Shown: one piece after another, positions 51,894 to 61,226 of the stretch
Layout of the letters: every line of letters begins with the position of its first letter
Numbering within the stretch: the first letter of the stretch is position 1
NCBI RefSeq assembly: GCF_019880585.1
Contig: NZ_JAINVV010000001.1
Span: 248,001-312,000 of the forward strand
DNA length: 64,000 nt
Direction of reading: 5' to 3'
DNA from: Sphingomonas colocasiae
Lineage (GTDB): Bacteria; Pseudomonadota; Alphaproteobacteria; Sphingomonadales; Sphingomonadaceae
Notes under the pieces: generated by a model
Told to the model about the DNA's origin: nothing
Database searches by the model: none
The model's input: the letters and a program-made list of their open reading frames with translations, nothing else
Translations under genes and position numbers: made by a program

Positions 51894-54191
51894 TCAGTCG
51901 ATCGTGACGAAGCTGTCCATCACGCGCTTGCGGCCGGCCTGCTCGAAATCGATCTCCAGCTTGTTGCCTTCGATCTCCGCGACGGTGCCATAGCCGAATT
52001 TCTGGTGGAATACGCGCATGCCCAGGCTGATGTCGCTGCGCCCCTTGTTGCCCAGGCTGACCGCGCTGGCGCGTGCCTCGGTCACGCGCTTGGGCGACGC
52101 GGAGAAGCTGCCGGCCGTCGCTGCGCGTTGCCAGCCGGGGCCGCGGCCCGTGCCCCGCGCGATCGAGGCGAAGGGATCGGCGCGCTCGGACCAGTTGGCG
52201 CGCCACAGGCTTTCGCCGCCCGACATGCTGTTCTGCTCGACGATATGCTCACCGGGCAGTTCGCCGATGAAGCGGCTGGGGATGCTGCTCGTCCATTGCC
52301 CGTAGATGCGGCGGTTGGCGGCGTGCATGATCACCGCGCGGCGGCGTGCGCGCGTGATCGCGACATAGGCGAGCCGGCGCTCCTCCTCCAGGCTGGCGAG
52401 CCCGCCTTCGTCGAGCGCGCGCTGCGAGGGGAAGACGCCTTCCTCCCAGCCGACCAGGAAGACGGTGTCGAATTCCAGCCCCTTGGCGGCATGGATCGTC
52501 ATCACCGTCACCTTGGGATCCTCGGCGGTGGCGTCGTTGTCCATCACCAGGCTGACATGTTCGAGGAACGCGCCCAGCGTCTCATATTCCTCCATGGCGC
52601 GGACGAGTTCGTTGAGGTTCTCCAGCCGGCCCGACGCCTCGACCGACCGTTCGGCCTGCCACATCGCGGTATAGCCGCTCTCGTCGAGGATCTGGCGCGC
52701 CAGTTCAGGGTGGGGCAGCGTGTTCGCCATGTCGCGCCAGCGCGCGACGTCGCCGATGAAATTGCCGAGCGCGCGGCGTGCCTGCGGCGTGATCTCGTCG
52801 GTGTCGAGGATGCGCGCGGCGGCGAGCGTCAGCGGGATGCCCTGCGCGCGCGCCAGCATGTGCAGCTTCGCCAGCGCCTTGTCGCCCAGGCCGCGCTTGG
52901 GCACGTTGACGATGCGTTCGAAGGCGAGGTCGTCGGCGGGCTGGTGGACGATGCGGAGATAGGCGAGCGCGTCGCGGATTTCCTGCCGCTCATAGAAGCG
53001 GAAGCCGCCGACGATGCGGTAATTGAGGCCGATCGCGATGAACCGGTCTTCGAACTCGCGCGTCTGGTGTTGCGCGCGGACGAGGATGGCGGTGTCGTCG
53101 AGCGATCCGCCTCCGCGCACATGCGCCTCGATCTCGTCGCCGACGCGCCGGGCTTCCTCCGGGCCGTCCCATATGCCGATCACTTCCACCTTCTCGCCGC
53201 TGCCGGCGTCGGTGAAAAGCGTCTTGCCCAGACGCCCGGCATTGTTGGCGATCACGCCCGATGCCGCCGCCAGGATGTGTGAGGTCGATCGGTAATTCTG
53301 TTCCAGCCGGATCACCGCCGCGCCGGGGAAATCCCGTTCGAACTTCAGGATATTCTCCACCTGCGCGCCGCGCCACGAATAGATCGATTGATCGTCGTCG
53401 CCGACGCAGCAGATATTCTTGCTGGCCTGGGCGAGCAGGCGCAGCCACAGATACTGGCTCGAATTGGTGTCCTGATATTCGTCCACCATGATATATTTGA
53501 AGCGCTGCTGATACTGTTCCAGCACGTCGCGATGCGCTTTCAGGATCGTCAGCATGTGGAGCAGCAGATCGCCGAAATCGCAGGCATTGAGCGCGCGCAG
53601 CCGATCCTGATAGGCGCGATAGAGTTCCTGGCCGCGGCCATTGGCGAACAGTTCGCTGTCGCCGGCGTCGAGCATGTCGGGGGTGAGGCCCTTGTTCTTC
53701 CACCCGTCGATCAGCCCGGCGAGCTGGCGGGCCGGCCAGCGCTTCTCGTCCAGATCGGCGGCGGCGATAAGCTGCTTGAGCAGGCGGATCTGGTCGTCGG
53801 TGTCGAGAATGGTGAAATTGGATTGCAGGCCGACCAGCTCGGCATGGCGACGCAGCATCTTCGCGCCGATCGCATGGAAAGTGCCGAGCCAGGGCATGCC
53901 CTCCACCACGTCGCCCACCAGTCGGCCGACGCGCTCCTTCATCTCGCGCGCCGCCTTGTTGGTGAAGGTGACCGACAGGATCTCCGACGGCCAGGCCTTG
54001 CGCGTGTAGAGCAGATGCGCGAGCCGCGCGGTGAGCGCCGCTGTCTTGCCGGTGCCGGCGCCGGCCAGGACGAGCACCGGGCCTTCGGTGGTCAGCACAG
54101 CTTCGCGCTGCGGGGCATTCAGTCCGCGCAGATAGGGCGGTTCGTCGGGGGAGGGTGCGGGAACGGTCACCGGCGAACAGTTAGGGAACAT
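51894..54191 (-). CDS. uvrD: UvrD/PcrA-type ATP-dependent DNA helicase
   Basis: A superfamily-1 3'-5' helicase of 765 residues acting in nucleotide-excision and mismatch repair. Motif Q/I: LNAPQREAV and GAGTGKT near the N-terminus. Motif Ia: FTNKAAREM; II: VDEYQDT; III: GDDDQSIYSWRGA; IV: LEQNYRS; V: TIHAAKGLEFDTVFLVG; VI: VAITRARRR. The C-terminal tail with GYGTVAEIEGNKLEIDFE is the Tudor-like end of UvrD/PcrA. The ATG at 54191 is chosen as the first in-frame ATG before the helicase core; the frame is open to 54467 without homology. A LexA-type box overlaps the start. Confidence 0.93.
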   Translation of the reverse strand: MFPNCSPVTVPAPSPDEPPYLRGLNAPQREAVLTTEGPVLVLAGAGTGKTAALTARLAHLLYTRKAWPSEILSVTFTNKAAREMKERVGRLVGDVVEGMPWLGTFHAIGAKMLRRHAELVGLQSNFTILDTDDQIRLLKQLIAAADLDEKRWPARQLAGLIDGWKNKGLTPDMLDAGDSELFANGRGQELYRAYQDRLRALNACDFGDLLLHMLTILKAHRDVLEQYQQRFKYIMVDEYQDTNSSQYLWLRLLAQASKNICCVGDDDQSIYSWRGAQVENILKFERDFPGAAVIRLEQNYRSTSHILAAASGVIANNAGRLGKTLFTDAGSGEKVEVIGIWDGPEEARRVGDEIEAHVRGGGSLDDTAILVRAQHQTREFEDRFIAIGLNYRIVGGFRFYERQEIRDALAYLRIVHQPADDLAFERIVNVPKRGLGDKALAKLHMLARAQGIPLTLAAARILDTDEITPQARRALGNFIGDVARWRDMANTLPHPELARQILDESGYTAMWQAERSVEASGRLENLNELVRAMEEYETLGAFLEHVSLVMDNDATAEDPKVTVMTIHAAKGLEFDTVFLVGWEEGVFPSQRALDEGGLASLEEERRLAYVAITRARRRAVIMHAANRRIYGQWTSSIPSRFIGELPGEHIVEQNSMSGGESLWRANWSERADPFASIARGTGRGPGWQRAATAGSFSASPKRVTEARASAVSLGNKGRSDISLGMRVFHQKFGYGTVAEIEGNKLEIDFEQAGRKRVMDSFVTID
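54175..54189 (-). promoter_or_regulatory. LexA (SOS) box at the uvrD start
   Basis: Read on the minus strand this is GTTC-N7-GTTC, the LexA operator of alphaproteobacteria. It covers codons 1-6 of uvrD as annotated. LexA bound here would block the uvrD promoter region. Confidence 0.55.
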
Positions 54192-54235
54192 GGGCGGCCG
54201 GGGCAAGCGCCCTGCGGCATGATCCGGCGCAAAAA

Positions 54236-55351
54236 CTATTGCTGGTCTTCCGCGACCCTCACCTGATTTCGGCCGTATTTCTTGGCGAGATACAGCGCCT
54301 GGTCGGCGGCCTTGAGCGCGGCGCGCGGATCTTCGTGCAGCAGTACATCGGCGATTCCGGCCGAGAAGGTCACTGTCGGCAGCCGCTTGCCCGTATCGCG
54401 ATTGACCAGGCTGCGTTGCGCCAGGCTCGCGCGCGTCTCGTCGACGATGTCGAAGGCCTGATCGCAATTCATGTCGCGGAACAGCATCACGAATTCCTCA
54501 CCGCCATGGCGGGCGACATGACAGGCTTCGCCCGAGATGCCCGCAAGGATGTCGGCAACCAGTTTCAGTACGCGATCGCCGGTTTCATGACCGTGCGTAT
54601 CGTTGACCGCCTTGAAATGATCGATGTCGCAAAAGGCTATGGTGAGTGGTTTGCCGTCGGCGCGCGCGGCATTGGATTGCTCGGTCAGCCGCGCCTCGAA
54701 GGCCCGGCGATTGGGCAGGCCGGTCAGATGGTCGTGTTCGGCGGCGTGGCGGGCGCTCGCCAGGCTTTTTTCGAGCAACTGAACCTGTTTCTGCTGATCG
54801 CGCAGATCCTTCTCGATGTCGCGGGTTTCCTTGATCATCGACTCGGTAAGGTTGAGCAGTTTCAGGAATACGCCGGAATTGCCGCCGTCCTCGCTCAGAT
54901 CCTCGGCGGCGCCGGCCAGGGCCTTGCCGTAATCCTTGGCCGACATGTGCGAACGGTCGATGACCGTCGCGGCGTCTCCCAGATTGGCCTCGACGCGCTC
55001 GATCATCGCGCGGAGCGCATCCGCCGTCAGTTCGGTATTCTGCTCGGCGGCGACCAGCGCTTCGGCCCAGCTGTCGGTGATCGTGCCGGCCGCACCGAGC
55101 CGGGCCGCGACCGCTGTCGCGATCCGGTGATTGTTGCCGGTCAGATAATCGCTCGCAAGGCTGAAATTGAGCGGCGTCAGATCCAGATCGTGCGCGAACA
55201 GGAAATCGCCGATCTCGTCGAACAGCCGGCGCCGTTGCTCGCTGATGCGCGCGAACGATCCGTCCTGGGCGTGCTGCCCGTCCTCTTCATTCTCACCGGA
55301 GGCGCCGACCCATCGGGCGATCCGCCTCGCTATGCTTTCATGTTCGCTCAT
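54236..55351 (-). CDS. GGDEF-domain diguanylate cyclase
   Basis: A 371-residue cytoplasmic protein. The N-terminal 200 residues are helical with a coiled-coil stretch near 170-205 (ETRDIEKDLRDQQKQVQLLEKSL). The GGDEF domain (about 205-368) has DHLTGLPNRRAFE and the active-site GGEEF at 283-287. No RxxD inhibitory site precedes it, so product inhibition by c-di-GMP is probably lacking. No sensor family is recognised. The ATG at 55351 is the likely start; the upstream open frame to 55648 has no coding look. Confidence 0.85.
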   Translation of the reverse strand: MSEHESIARRIARWVGASGENEEDGQHAQDGSFARISEQRRRLFDEIGDFLFAHDLDLTPLNFSLASDYLTGNNHRIATAVAARLGAAGTITDSWAEALVAAEQNTELTADALRAMIERVEANLGDAATVIDRSHMSAKDYGKALAGAAEDLSEDGGNSGVFLKLLNLTESMIKETRDIEKDLRDQQKQVQLLEKSLASARHAAEHDHLTGLPNRRAFEARLTEQSNAARADGKPLTIAFCDIDHFKAVNDTHGHETGDRVLKLVADILAGISGEACHVARHGGEEFVMLFRDMNCDQAFDIVDETRASLAQRSLVNRDTGKRLPTVTFSAGIADVLLHEDPRAALKAADQALYLAKKYGRNQVRVAEDQQ

Positions 55352-55562
55352 ACCGATACCGATCCGGGCGCTGTCGCTTTCGGTCCCCACCGCGACGACC
55401 CGGACCGCTCCCCACTCAAGTCCGAACTCCCACCCCCATAAAGGCGGTTTGCCTTCGCGCCGAGTCCTTAGTTGCGAAATTTCTCCATTTATCCAGCGAC
55501 AAAGCGTTCGAATGCCGCCAGATTCAGCGAAGCGATCGATCGCGGCATCGCCGAAGTGCGGA

Positions 55563-56135
55563 TCAATGCGCGATCGTGCGGAAGAAGTGTACGGCCTCCG
55601 GGCCGGGATTCTCGTACCGACGGGTGGTGTCGTCGCAGCGATAGGCATGGAAATCGCCGGTGCCGATGGTCAATGGGCCGTCGATGAAATGGATGATCAG
55701 TGTGCCTTGCGTCACGCACACCGTCTCGGTCCAGGCCGGGCCGTGAATGACGGGCAGATAGCTCTGGCCCGCGCCGAGCGACCAGCGCCAGACCTCGACC
55801 TCGTTTGCGGCCGTGAAGCTCGACAGCAATGTTCCCTGGCTCGCCGGATCGTCGCCGGCCCAGGCCAGCGCCTCGATCCGTTCGGGATTGGCGCCGGCGG
55901 GGCCCTGGACAAGATCGGAGAAACGGACGTCGAGCGCCTCCGCAAGCCGGTCGAGCGTCGCCAGGCTGACATTGGCGTCTCCGGCCTCGATCGCCGCGAT
56001 CATCCGGCGGCTGACCGAAGATGCGGTTGCCAGCGCGTCCTGGCTCATTGCGCGCGCGCCACGATAGCGGCGCAGATTGCTCGCGACATGCGCGAGAAGG
56101 GGCGGGCGGGGTTGACTGTGCAATATATTGCTCAT
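55563..56135 (-). CDS. XRE regulator with cupin domain
   Basis: A 190-residue regulator: helix-turn-helix (about 18-72, NLRRYRGARAMSQDALATAS and RRMIAAIEAGDANVSLATLDRLAEALDV) and a C-terminal cupin (about 100-188, GAGQSYLPVIHGPAWTETVCV and FHAYRCDDTTRRYENPG). The cupin should bind a small effector. It is divergent from a RhtA-like exporter, with two palindromes around the starts, so it probably controls the exporter and itself. A GTG at 56159 would add eight residues. Confidence 0.87.
   Translation of the reverse strand: MSNILHSQPRPPLLAHVASNLRRYRGARAMSQDALATASSVSRRMIAAIEAGDANVSLATLDRLAEALDVRFSDLVQGPAGANPERIEALAWAGDDPASQGTLLSSFTAANEVEVWRWSLGAGQSYLPVIHGPAWTETVCVTQGTLIIHFIDGPLTIGTGDFHAYRCDDTTRRYENPGPEAVHFFRTIAH
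56120..56131. promoter_or_regulatory. Perfect 12-bp palindrome at the start of the XRE-cupin gene
   Basis: GCAATATATTGC is its own reverse complement and lies in codons 2-6 of the regulator gene. It is a candidate autoregulatory site. Confidence 0.4.
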
Positions 56136-56141
56136 ACTGGT

Positions 56142-56161
56142 TTGTGCATTATGCTGCACAA
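56142..56161. promoter_or_regulatory. Operator candidate between XRE-cupin and RhtA-like genes
   Basis: TTGTGCA and TGCACAA are perfect 7-bp arms around TTATGC in the 44-bp divergent gap. Binding here would control both promoters. The half-site TGTGCA is also next to the palindrome at 56120. Confidence 0.55.
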
Positions 56162-56179
56162 TTTTCGAAGGGGCAAGTC

Positions 56180-57073
56180 ATGGCCGGAAGCATGACCGGA
56201 GCGGGCGGGCGCGGTCTCGCGTATCCGATCCTGTTGCTGGTCATCGCGATGGCGTCGATCCAGACGGGCGCCTCGATCGCCAAGCACATGTTCCCGCTGG
56301 TCGGCGCGCCCGGCGCGAGCGCGCTGCGGCTTGGCCTGGGCGCCGTGATCCTGATCGTCGCGATGCGGCCCTGGCGCAGCATGCCGCGCATCGGCGAGCG
56401 TAGGGCATTGCTGCTGTACGGCACCGCGCTGGGCTGCATGAACCTGCTTTTCTACATGTCGCTGCGCACCGTGCCGATCGGTGTCGCGGTGGCGCTGGAG
56501 TTCGTCGGGCCGCTGGCGGTGGCGCTGTTCGGATCGCGCCGGCCCATCGATTTCCTCTGGGTGGCGCTCGCGGCCGCCGGCCTGCTGCTGCTGCTGCCGA
56601 TCGGAACGGGGATCAGCGATGTCGATCCGGTGGGGGCCGCCTTCGCGCTGGCGGCCGGCGCCTTCTGGGCCGGCTATATCCTGTTCGGGAAGAAGGCGGG
56701 CGGCGATCTCGGCGCCGGAAGCGTCGCCTGGGGCACCATCATCGCGGCGGTGATTGTGGTGCCGGTGGGCGTGGCGGACGCCGGTTCCGCATTGCTCAAT
56801 CCCGCGGTGCTGCCGATGGCGCTGGGCGTCGCCGTCCTGTCGACGGCCTTGCCTTATACGCTGGAGATGATGGCGCTGACGCGCATGCCCACCGGGTTGT
56901 TCGGCACGCTGATGAGCATCGAGCCGGCGATCGGCGCGATGTCCGGCCTGATCCTGCTGGGCGAACGGCTCGCCCTGCCGCAATGGCTCGCGATCGGCGC
57001 GATCGTGGCGGCTTCGGTCGGCGCCTCGCTGACGGCGCGGGGTACGGAGCACCCGGTTCCGCCGGCGGATTGA
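56180..57073 (+). CDS. RhtA-like EamA-family exporter
   Basis: A 297-residue membrane protein with ten helices in two EamA repeats (about 15-145 and 155-290). ALRLGLGAVILIVAMRP, YGTALGCMNLLFYMSLRTVPIGVAVALEFVGPL and LMSIEPAIGAMSGLILLGE are typical of the RhtA threonine/homoserine exporter branch. The start at 56180 has GAAGGGG at about 8 bases. Amino acid or drug export is likely. Control by the divergent XRE-cupin protein is inferred. Confidence 0.85.
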   Translation: MAGSMTGAGGRGLAYPILLLVIAMASIQTGASIAKHMFPLVGAPGASALRLGLGAVILIVAMRPWRSMPRIGERRALLLYGTALGCMNLLFYMSLRTVPIGVAVALEFVGPLAVALFGSRRPIDFLWVALAAAGLLLLLPIGTGISDVDPVGAAFALAAGAFWAGYILFGKKAGGDLGAGSVAWGTIIAAVIVVPVGVADAGSALLNPAVLPMALGVAVLSTALPYTLEMMALTRMPTGLFGTLMSIEPAIGAMSGLILLGERLALPQWLAIGAIVAASVGASLTARGTEHPVPPAD

Positions 57074-57128
57074 TTCCCGCTTTCGCTGCCGGCGGAGATG
57101 CGGCTATGGCCCCTTCGGGGAGAGGGCC

Positions 57129-58397
57129 ATGACCACACAGAGCGTATCCGCACCGTCCAACCGCCGCATCCTGTTTGCGAGCCTGGTGGGCACATCGGTC
57201 GAATTCTACGATTTCTACATCTATGCGACCGCGGCGGCGCTGGTGTTCGGCCAGCTCTTCTTCCCGTCAAGCGATCCGGGCATGGAGATGCTGCTTTCCT
57301 ATGCCAGCCTGGGCACCGCGTTCATCGCGCGGCCTGTCGGCGCCTGGGTGTTCGGTCATTATGGCGATCGTATCGGCCGAAAATCGACGCTCGTCGCCTC
57401 ATTGATGCTGATGGGCGGATCGACACTGCTGATCGCCTTCCTGCCGACCTATGCGACGGCGGGCATATGGGCGCCGATCATGCTTAACATCCTGCGCTTC
57501 GGCCAGGGCTTCGGACTGGGCGGAGAATGGGGCGGGGCGGCGCTGCTCGCCGTCGAGAATGCGCCGCCGGGCTGGCGCGGGCGCTATGGCATGGTGCCGC
57601 AGCTGGGCGCGCCGGTGGGATTCATCGCCGCCAACAGCCTGTTCCTGATCCTGGGCGCGATGATGACGACCGATCAGTTCCTGGCCTGGGGGTGGCGCAT
57701 ACCGTTCCTGCTCAGCATCGTGCTGGTCGGGCTGGGGCTGTGGGTGCGGCTGAAGATCACCGAGACGCCGGCCTTCTCGGCGGTGCTGGAGGAAGGCCCG
57801 CCGCCCGCCGTGCCCTTGGGCGAGCTGCTGCGCGACCACTGGAAGGTGACGCTGGGCAGCACCTTCGGCGTGATCGCCTGTTTCGCGGTCTATTATCTCT
57901 CCACCGCCTTCGCACTTGGTTATGCGACGAAGACGCTTGGTATCGATCGGCAGGTTTTCCTGTCGATGCAGATCGGCGCGATCCTGTTCATGGGGCTCGG
58001 CATCTGCCTTGCCGGCTGGTGGTCCGATCGGATCGGCGCCGGCCGCGTGCTGATCTACGGCACGGTCGCGGCGATCATCACCGGCCTGCTGCTCGCGCCC
58101 GCGCTCGAATCCGGATCGCTGGTCATCATCTTCATCGGGCTCAGCGTCGCGTTGCTCGTCATGGGCTTCGTCTATGGCCCGCTCGGCGCCTGGTTGCCCG
58201 GCCTGTTCCCGGCGCGCGTGCGCTACACAGGGGTGTCGCTGGCCTTCAACGTGGCGGGCATCGTCGGCGGCGGTCTCACGCCGGTCGCCGCGCAGGCATT
58301 GTCCGAATATGGCGGGTTGCTCTGGGTCGGCCTGTATCTGGCCGGGGCCTCGACGATCAGCCTGGTGGCGCTGCTGGTGCTGCGCGCCCGCGACTGA
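57129..58397 (+). CDS. MFS transporter of the metabolite:H+ symporter (MHS) type
   Basis: A 422-residue permease with twelve helices. FASLVGTSVEFYDFYIYATAAAL at the start, GHYGDRIGRKSTL (motif A) and LRFGQGFGLGGEWGGAALL are the signatures of the MHS subfamily (proline/betaine, shikimate, citrate and alpha-ketoglutarate symporters). The substrate is not predictable. Its 3' end overlaps the convergent DMT gene by 41 bp. Confidence 0.88.
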   Translation: MTTQSVSAPSNRRILFASLVGTSVEFYDFYIYATAAALVFGQLFFPSSDPGMEMLLSYASLGTAFIARPVGAWVFGHYGDRIGRKSTLVASLMLMGGSTLLIAFLPTYATAGIWAPIMLNILRFGQGFGLGGEWGGAALLAVENAPPGWRGRYGMVPQLGAPVGFIAANSLFLILGAMMTTDQFLAWGWRIPFLLSIVLVGLGLWVRLKITETPAFSAVLEEGPPPAVPLGELLRDHWKVTLGSTFGVIACFAVYYLSTAFALGYATKTLGIDRQVFLSMQIGAILFMGLGICLAGWWSDRIGAGRVLIYGTVAAIITGLLLAPALESGSLVIIFIGLSVALLVMGFVYGPLGAWLPGLFPARVRYTGVSLAFNVAGIVGGGLTPVAAQALSEYGGLLWVGLYLAGASTISLVALLVLRARD

Positions 58398-59289
58398 GCC
58401 GGCCGTCGATCGCCACCAGGCCAAGGGCGATCAGCGCCATTCCCGCCCATTGACGTGCCGTTGTCGTCTCGTCGAGCACGAGCGCGGCGAGCATGACGGT
58501 GAAGACCGGGATCAGGAAGGTGACCAGCAGCGAATTGGTCGCGCCCGCCGATGCGAGCAGCCTGAAATAGAGCATATAGGCGATCGCGGTCGACAATATG
58601 ACGAGGCAGACCATGCCGAAAAGGGCGTCCACCCCCGGTATCGGCAGCGTCCAGGGGCGATCGAAGACGATCGCGAGCGGAAGCATGAGCAGCGCGGCGG
58701 CGGCGAGGTGGCCCGTCGCCACCTCGATCGGCGCGACGCCGCGGTCCGCGAAACGACGACCATGGATGACGGCGAGCGCGTAGGACAGCGATGCGACCAG
58801 GCAGGCGATCTGCGCCAGAAGATTCGCGCCCACTCCGTCCAGCGCGTCGGCGCCCATCATCACGGCCACACCGACGACGCCGAAGCCGATGCCGATCAGC
58901 TTCGCCGGCGTCGCCTTTTCGTCATGGGTGAGGAGATGGGCGACGAGCACGCCCCATAATGGCGTGGTGGCGTTGAGGATCGACGCCAGGCCGGCCGAAA
59001 TCTCGGTCATTCCCCAGGTGACGAGGATGAAGGGGAAGGCGAGATTGAGGAAGCCGAGGATGAAATAGTCGCGCCACATAGCGACGCCGCCGGGCACGCG
59101 CCGCCCGAGCAGGCGCAGATATCCCCATAGCAGGGCAGTGGCGAGCGTCAGGCGCACGAACACCAGCGTCATCGGCGGAAATCCGCGCAACGCGATCTCT
59201 ATGAAGATGAAGGCGCCGCCCCACAGGATCGTGAGCACCAGCAGGATGATCCAGTCGCCCGCGCTCATCCGGCGATCGCCGTTCGTCAT
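58357..59289 (-). CDS. DMT-superfamily (EamA) transporter
   Basis: A 310-residue protein with ten helices and two EamA domains (about 15-145 and 155-290). The sequence ILWGGAFIFIEIALRGFPPMTLVFVRL is a usual EamA opening. It exports amino acids, nucleosides or drugs in known relatives. The ATG at 59289 follows GAGGGGAG; a GTG one codon earlier is too close. The end overlaps the MHS transporter gene on the other strand. Confidence 0.85.
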   Translation of the reverse strand: MTNGDRRMSAGDWIILLVLTILWGGAFIFIEIALRGFPPMTLVFVRLTLATALLWGYLRLLGRRVPGGVAMWRDYFILGFLNLAFPFILVTWGMTEISAGLASILNATTPLWGVLVAHLLTHDEKATPAKLIGIGFGVVGVAVMMGADALDGVGANLLAQIACLVASLSYALAVIHGRRFADRGVAPIEVATGHLAAAALLMLPLAIVFDRPWTLPIPGVDALFGMVCLVILSTAIAYMLYFRLLASAGATNSLLVTFLIPVFTVMLAALVLDETTTARQWAGMALIALGLVAIDGRLSRGRAAPAAPPG

Positions 59290-59317
59290 CACTCCCCTCG
59301 CTCCAACCGGCGACGCG

Positions 59318-59854
59318 TCAATCCATCGTCAGCAGCGTCAGCTTCGCCTTGCCGTGGACGCGTTCGACCGCGATCGAGAATCCGGGGATTTCGACGGTTT
59401 CGCGCGCGCCGGTCTCCAGGCTGGCCCAGGTACCTGGCGCGATCGCGCCGCGCTCGGCAAGCGCCGCCAGCGCCTGCTGGCCCAGCCCGGTCTCATAGGG
59501 CGGATCGAGCATGACGAGATCGAAGGGGCCGGCAAGCGGCGACAGCGCCGATTGCGCGCGGATGTCCGCGCGATCGCCGGCTTTCAGCGCATCGGCATTG
59601 GCGCGCAGCGTCGTCAGCGCGGTGCGGTCCTGCTCGACGAAGGTGCAGCGCGCGGCGCCGCGCGACAGGGCTTCGAAGCCCAGTGCGCCGGTTCCCGCGA
59701 ACAGATCGGCCACGCGCAGATCGTCGAAACCGCCCAGCCGGCTCGCGAGCATCGAGAACAGCGCCTCGCGCGTGCGGTCGCTGGTCGGCCTGGTTGCCTG
59801 TCCGACGGGCGCGCGCAACACCCGTCCGCGCCAGTCGCCCGCGATTATCCGCAT
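59318..59854 (-). CDS. rsmD: RsmD, 16S rRNA (guanine966-N2)-methyltransferase
   Basis: A 178-residue SAM-dependent methyltransferase. Seen are RIIAGDWRGRVL at the start, RPTSDRTREALFS, the SAM motif LFAGTGALGFEALSRGA and the catalytic LDPPYE. It modifies G966 of 16S rRNA during 30S assembly. It begins one base after the stop of the RluB-like gene, an operon arrangement common in alphaproteobacteria. Confidence 0.95.
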   Translation of the reverse strand: MRIIAGDWRGRVLRAPVGQATRPTSDRTREALFSMLASRLGGFDDLRVADLFAGTGALGFEALSRGAARCTFVEQDRTALTTLRANADALKAGDRADIRAQSALSPLAGPFDLVMLDPPYETGLGQQALAALAERGAIAPGTWASLETGARETVEIPGFSIAVERVHGKAKLTLLTMD

Positions 59855-59855
59855 A

Positions 59856-61139
59856 TCATTTCAGCGCCTTCCTGAACGCGACGAGCTCATGCTGGGGCAC
59901 TTCCTCGACCGCGCCGCTCGGCAGATCGCCCAGCGAGAGCGTGCCGTAGGATGTCCGGATCAGGCGCGAGACCTGCAGGCCCAGATGTTCGAGCACGCGA
60001 CGGACTTCGCGGTTCTTGCCTTCGGTCAGCCTCATCTCGACCCAGACATTGGCGCCGGTCCGCCGTTCGAGATTGGCGTCGATCGAACCATAGCGGACGC
60101 CCTCGATCTCGACGCCTTCGATCAGGTCCTCAAGCTGCGCCTGCGACACCTGGCCATAGGCGCGGGCGCGATAGCTGCGGACGACGCCGGTGCGCGGCAG
60201 TTCGAGCTGCCGCTTGAGTTCGCCGTCGGTGGTCAGCAGCAACAGCCCTTCGGTGTTGAGGTCCAGCCGCCCGACGGGGATCACGCGCGGCAGTCCTTCG
60301 GGCAGCCGATCGTAGATGGTCGGACGGCCGGTGAAATCGCGCTCCGCCGTCAGCAGCCCCGATGGCTTGTGATAACGGAACAGCTGGGTGGGGGCCGCCG
60401 CCTGCACCGCCGCGCCATCGACGGTGATGCCGTTCAGGTTCGGCAATATCGTCGCGGGGGTCTCGAGCGGCACGCCATTCAGCGCGATTCGTCCTTCGCC
60501 GATCATCCGCTCGATCTCGCGACGCGACGCGATGCCCGCGCGCGCGAGCAGCTTCGCAATGCGCTGGCCGGCTTTCGAATCACCCTGGGAAACGGCGTGT
60601 GCACCGGCATTCGGGCCGGCGCTGGCGACGGGTTTGGCATGGGATTTCGGCCGGGGGGCGGCAGGGCGTCGTGGATCGGGCTGGCCATGGGATTTCGCGC
60701 CGAGATCGGTGCCGCGCCGTCGGTCCGGATTCCGCTGGGATCGGGCGTCGGCATCGGGGCTGCGCCGCGGATCGGGTTTGCCGCTGCGCTTCGCAGCCGG
60801 ATCGGCATCGCGCCTTGCATCGGTCCGGGCACGGGGCTTCGCACCTGCATCGGCGCCACGCTTCGCATCGGTCCTGCCAAAAGGTTTCGCGCCGGCGTCG
60901 CCATCGCGTCCTGAACCGCTTTTTGCCTGGGGCTTCGCGGTTCGTGCCGCGCCGCGCTTCGCTTCACCCCGCGAATAGAGCTTCGAGCCATCATCGACAT
61001 CGCGCTTCGGCCCCGGCTTGGCGCTGCGCCCGTCACCGGTCTTTGCGCCCGATTGCGGGGCTCCCTTGAAACCCGATCTGGAACCGGTTTTCGAGCCGCC
61101 TTTGCGGCTGTTCTTCGCATTGCGCGGCGGCGGGGGCAC
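59856..61139 (-). CDS. RluB/RsuA-family pseudouridine synthase with long basic N-terminal tail
   Basis: The C-terminal part (about residue 190 on) has an S4 RNA-binding domain (RIAKLLARAGIASRREIERMI) and the RsuA/RluB catalytic domain with GRLDLNTEGLLLLT holding the catalytic Asp and EGKNREVRRVLEHLGL. It probably modifies 23S rRNA (position 2605 in E. coli). The first 185 residues are disordered Lys/Arg/Ala/Asp-rich sequence with near repeats such as RTDAKRGADAGAKP and RTDARRDADPAAK. A GTG start at 61139 with CCGGAG at 7 bases is preferred to a TTG at 61157. Confidence 0.85.
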   Translation of the reverse strand: MPPPPRNAKNSRKGGSKTGSRSGFKGAPQSGAKTGDGRSAKPGPKRDVDDGSKLYSRGEAKRGAARTAKPQAKSGSGRDGDAGAKPFGRTDAKRGADAGAKPRARTDARRDADPAAKRSGKPDPRRSPDADARSQRNPDRRRGTDLGAKSHGQPDPRRPAAPRPKSHAKPVASAGPNAGAHAVSQGDSKAGQRIAKLLARAGIASRREIERMIGEGRIALNGVPLETPATILPNLNGITVDGAAVQAAAPTQLFRYHKPSGLLTAERDFTGRPTIYDRLPEGLPRVIPVGRLDLNTEGLLLLTTDGELKRQLELPRTGVVRSYRARAYGQVSQAQLEDLIEGVEIEGVRYGSIDANLERRTGANVWVEMRLTEGKNREVRRVLEHLGLQVSRLIRTSYGTLSLGDLPSGAVEEVPQHELVAFRKALK

Positions 61140-61226
61140 GGGCGGACTCCGGAACAAAATGAATCAATGCGCGCTCTTGCGCGAGCGGCTATGCGCTACG
61201 CGTGTCGCGAGAGGACAAGCGCATAG

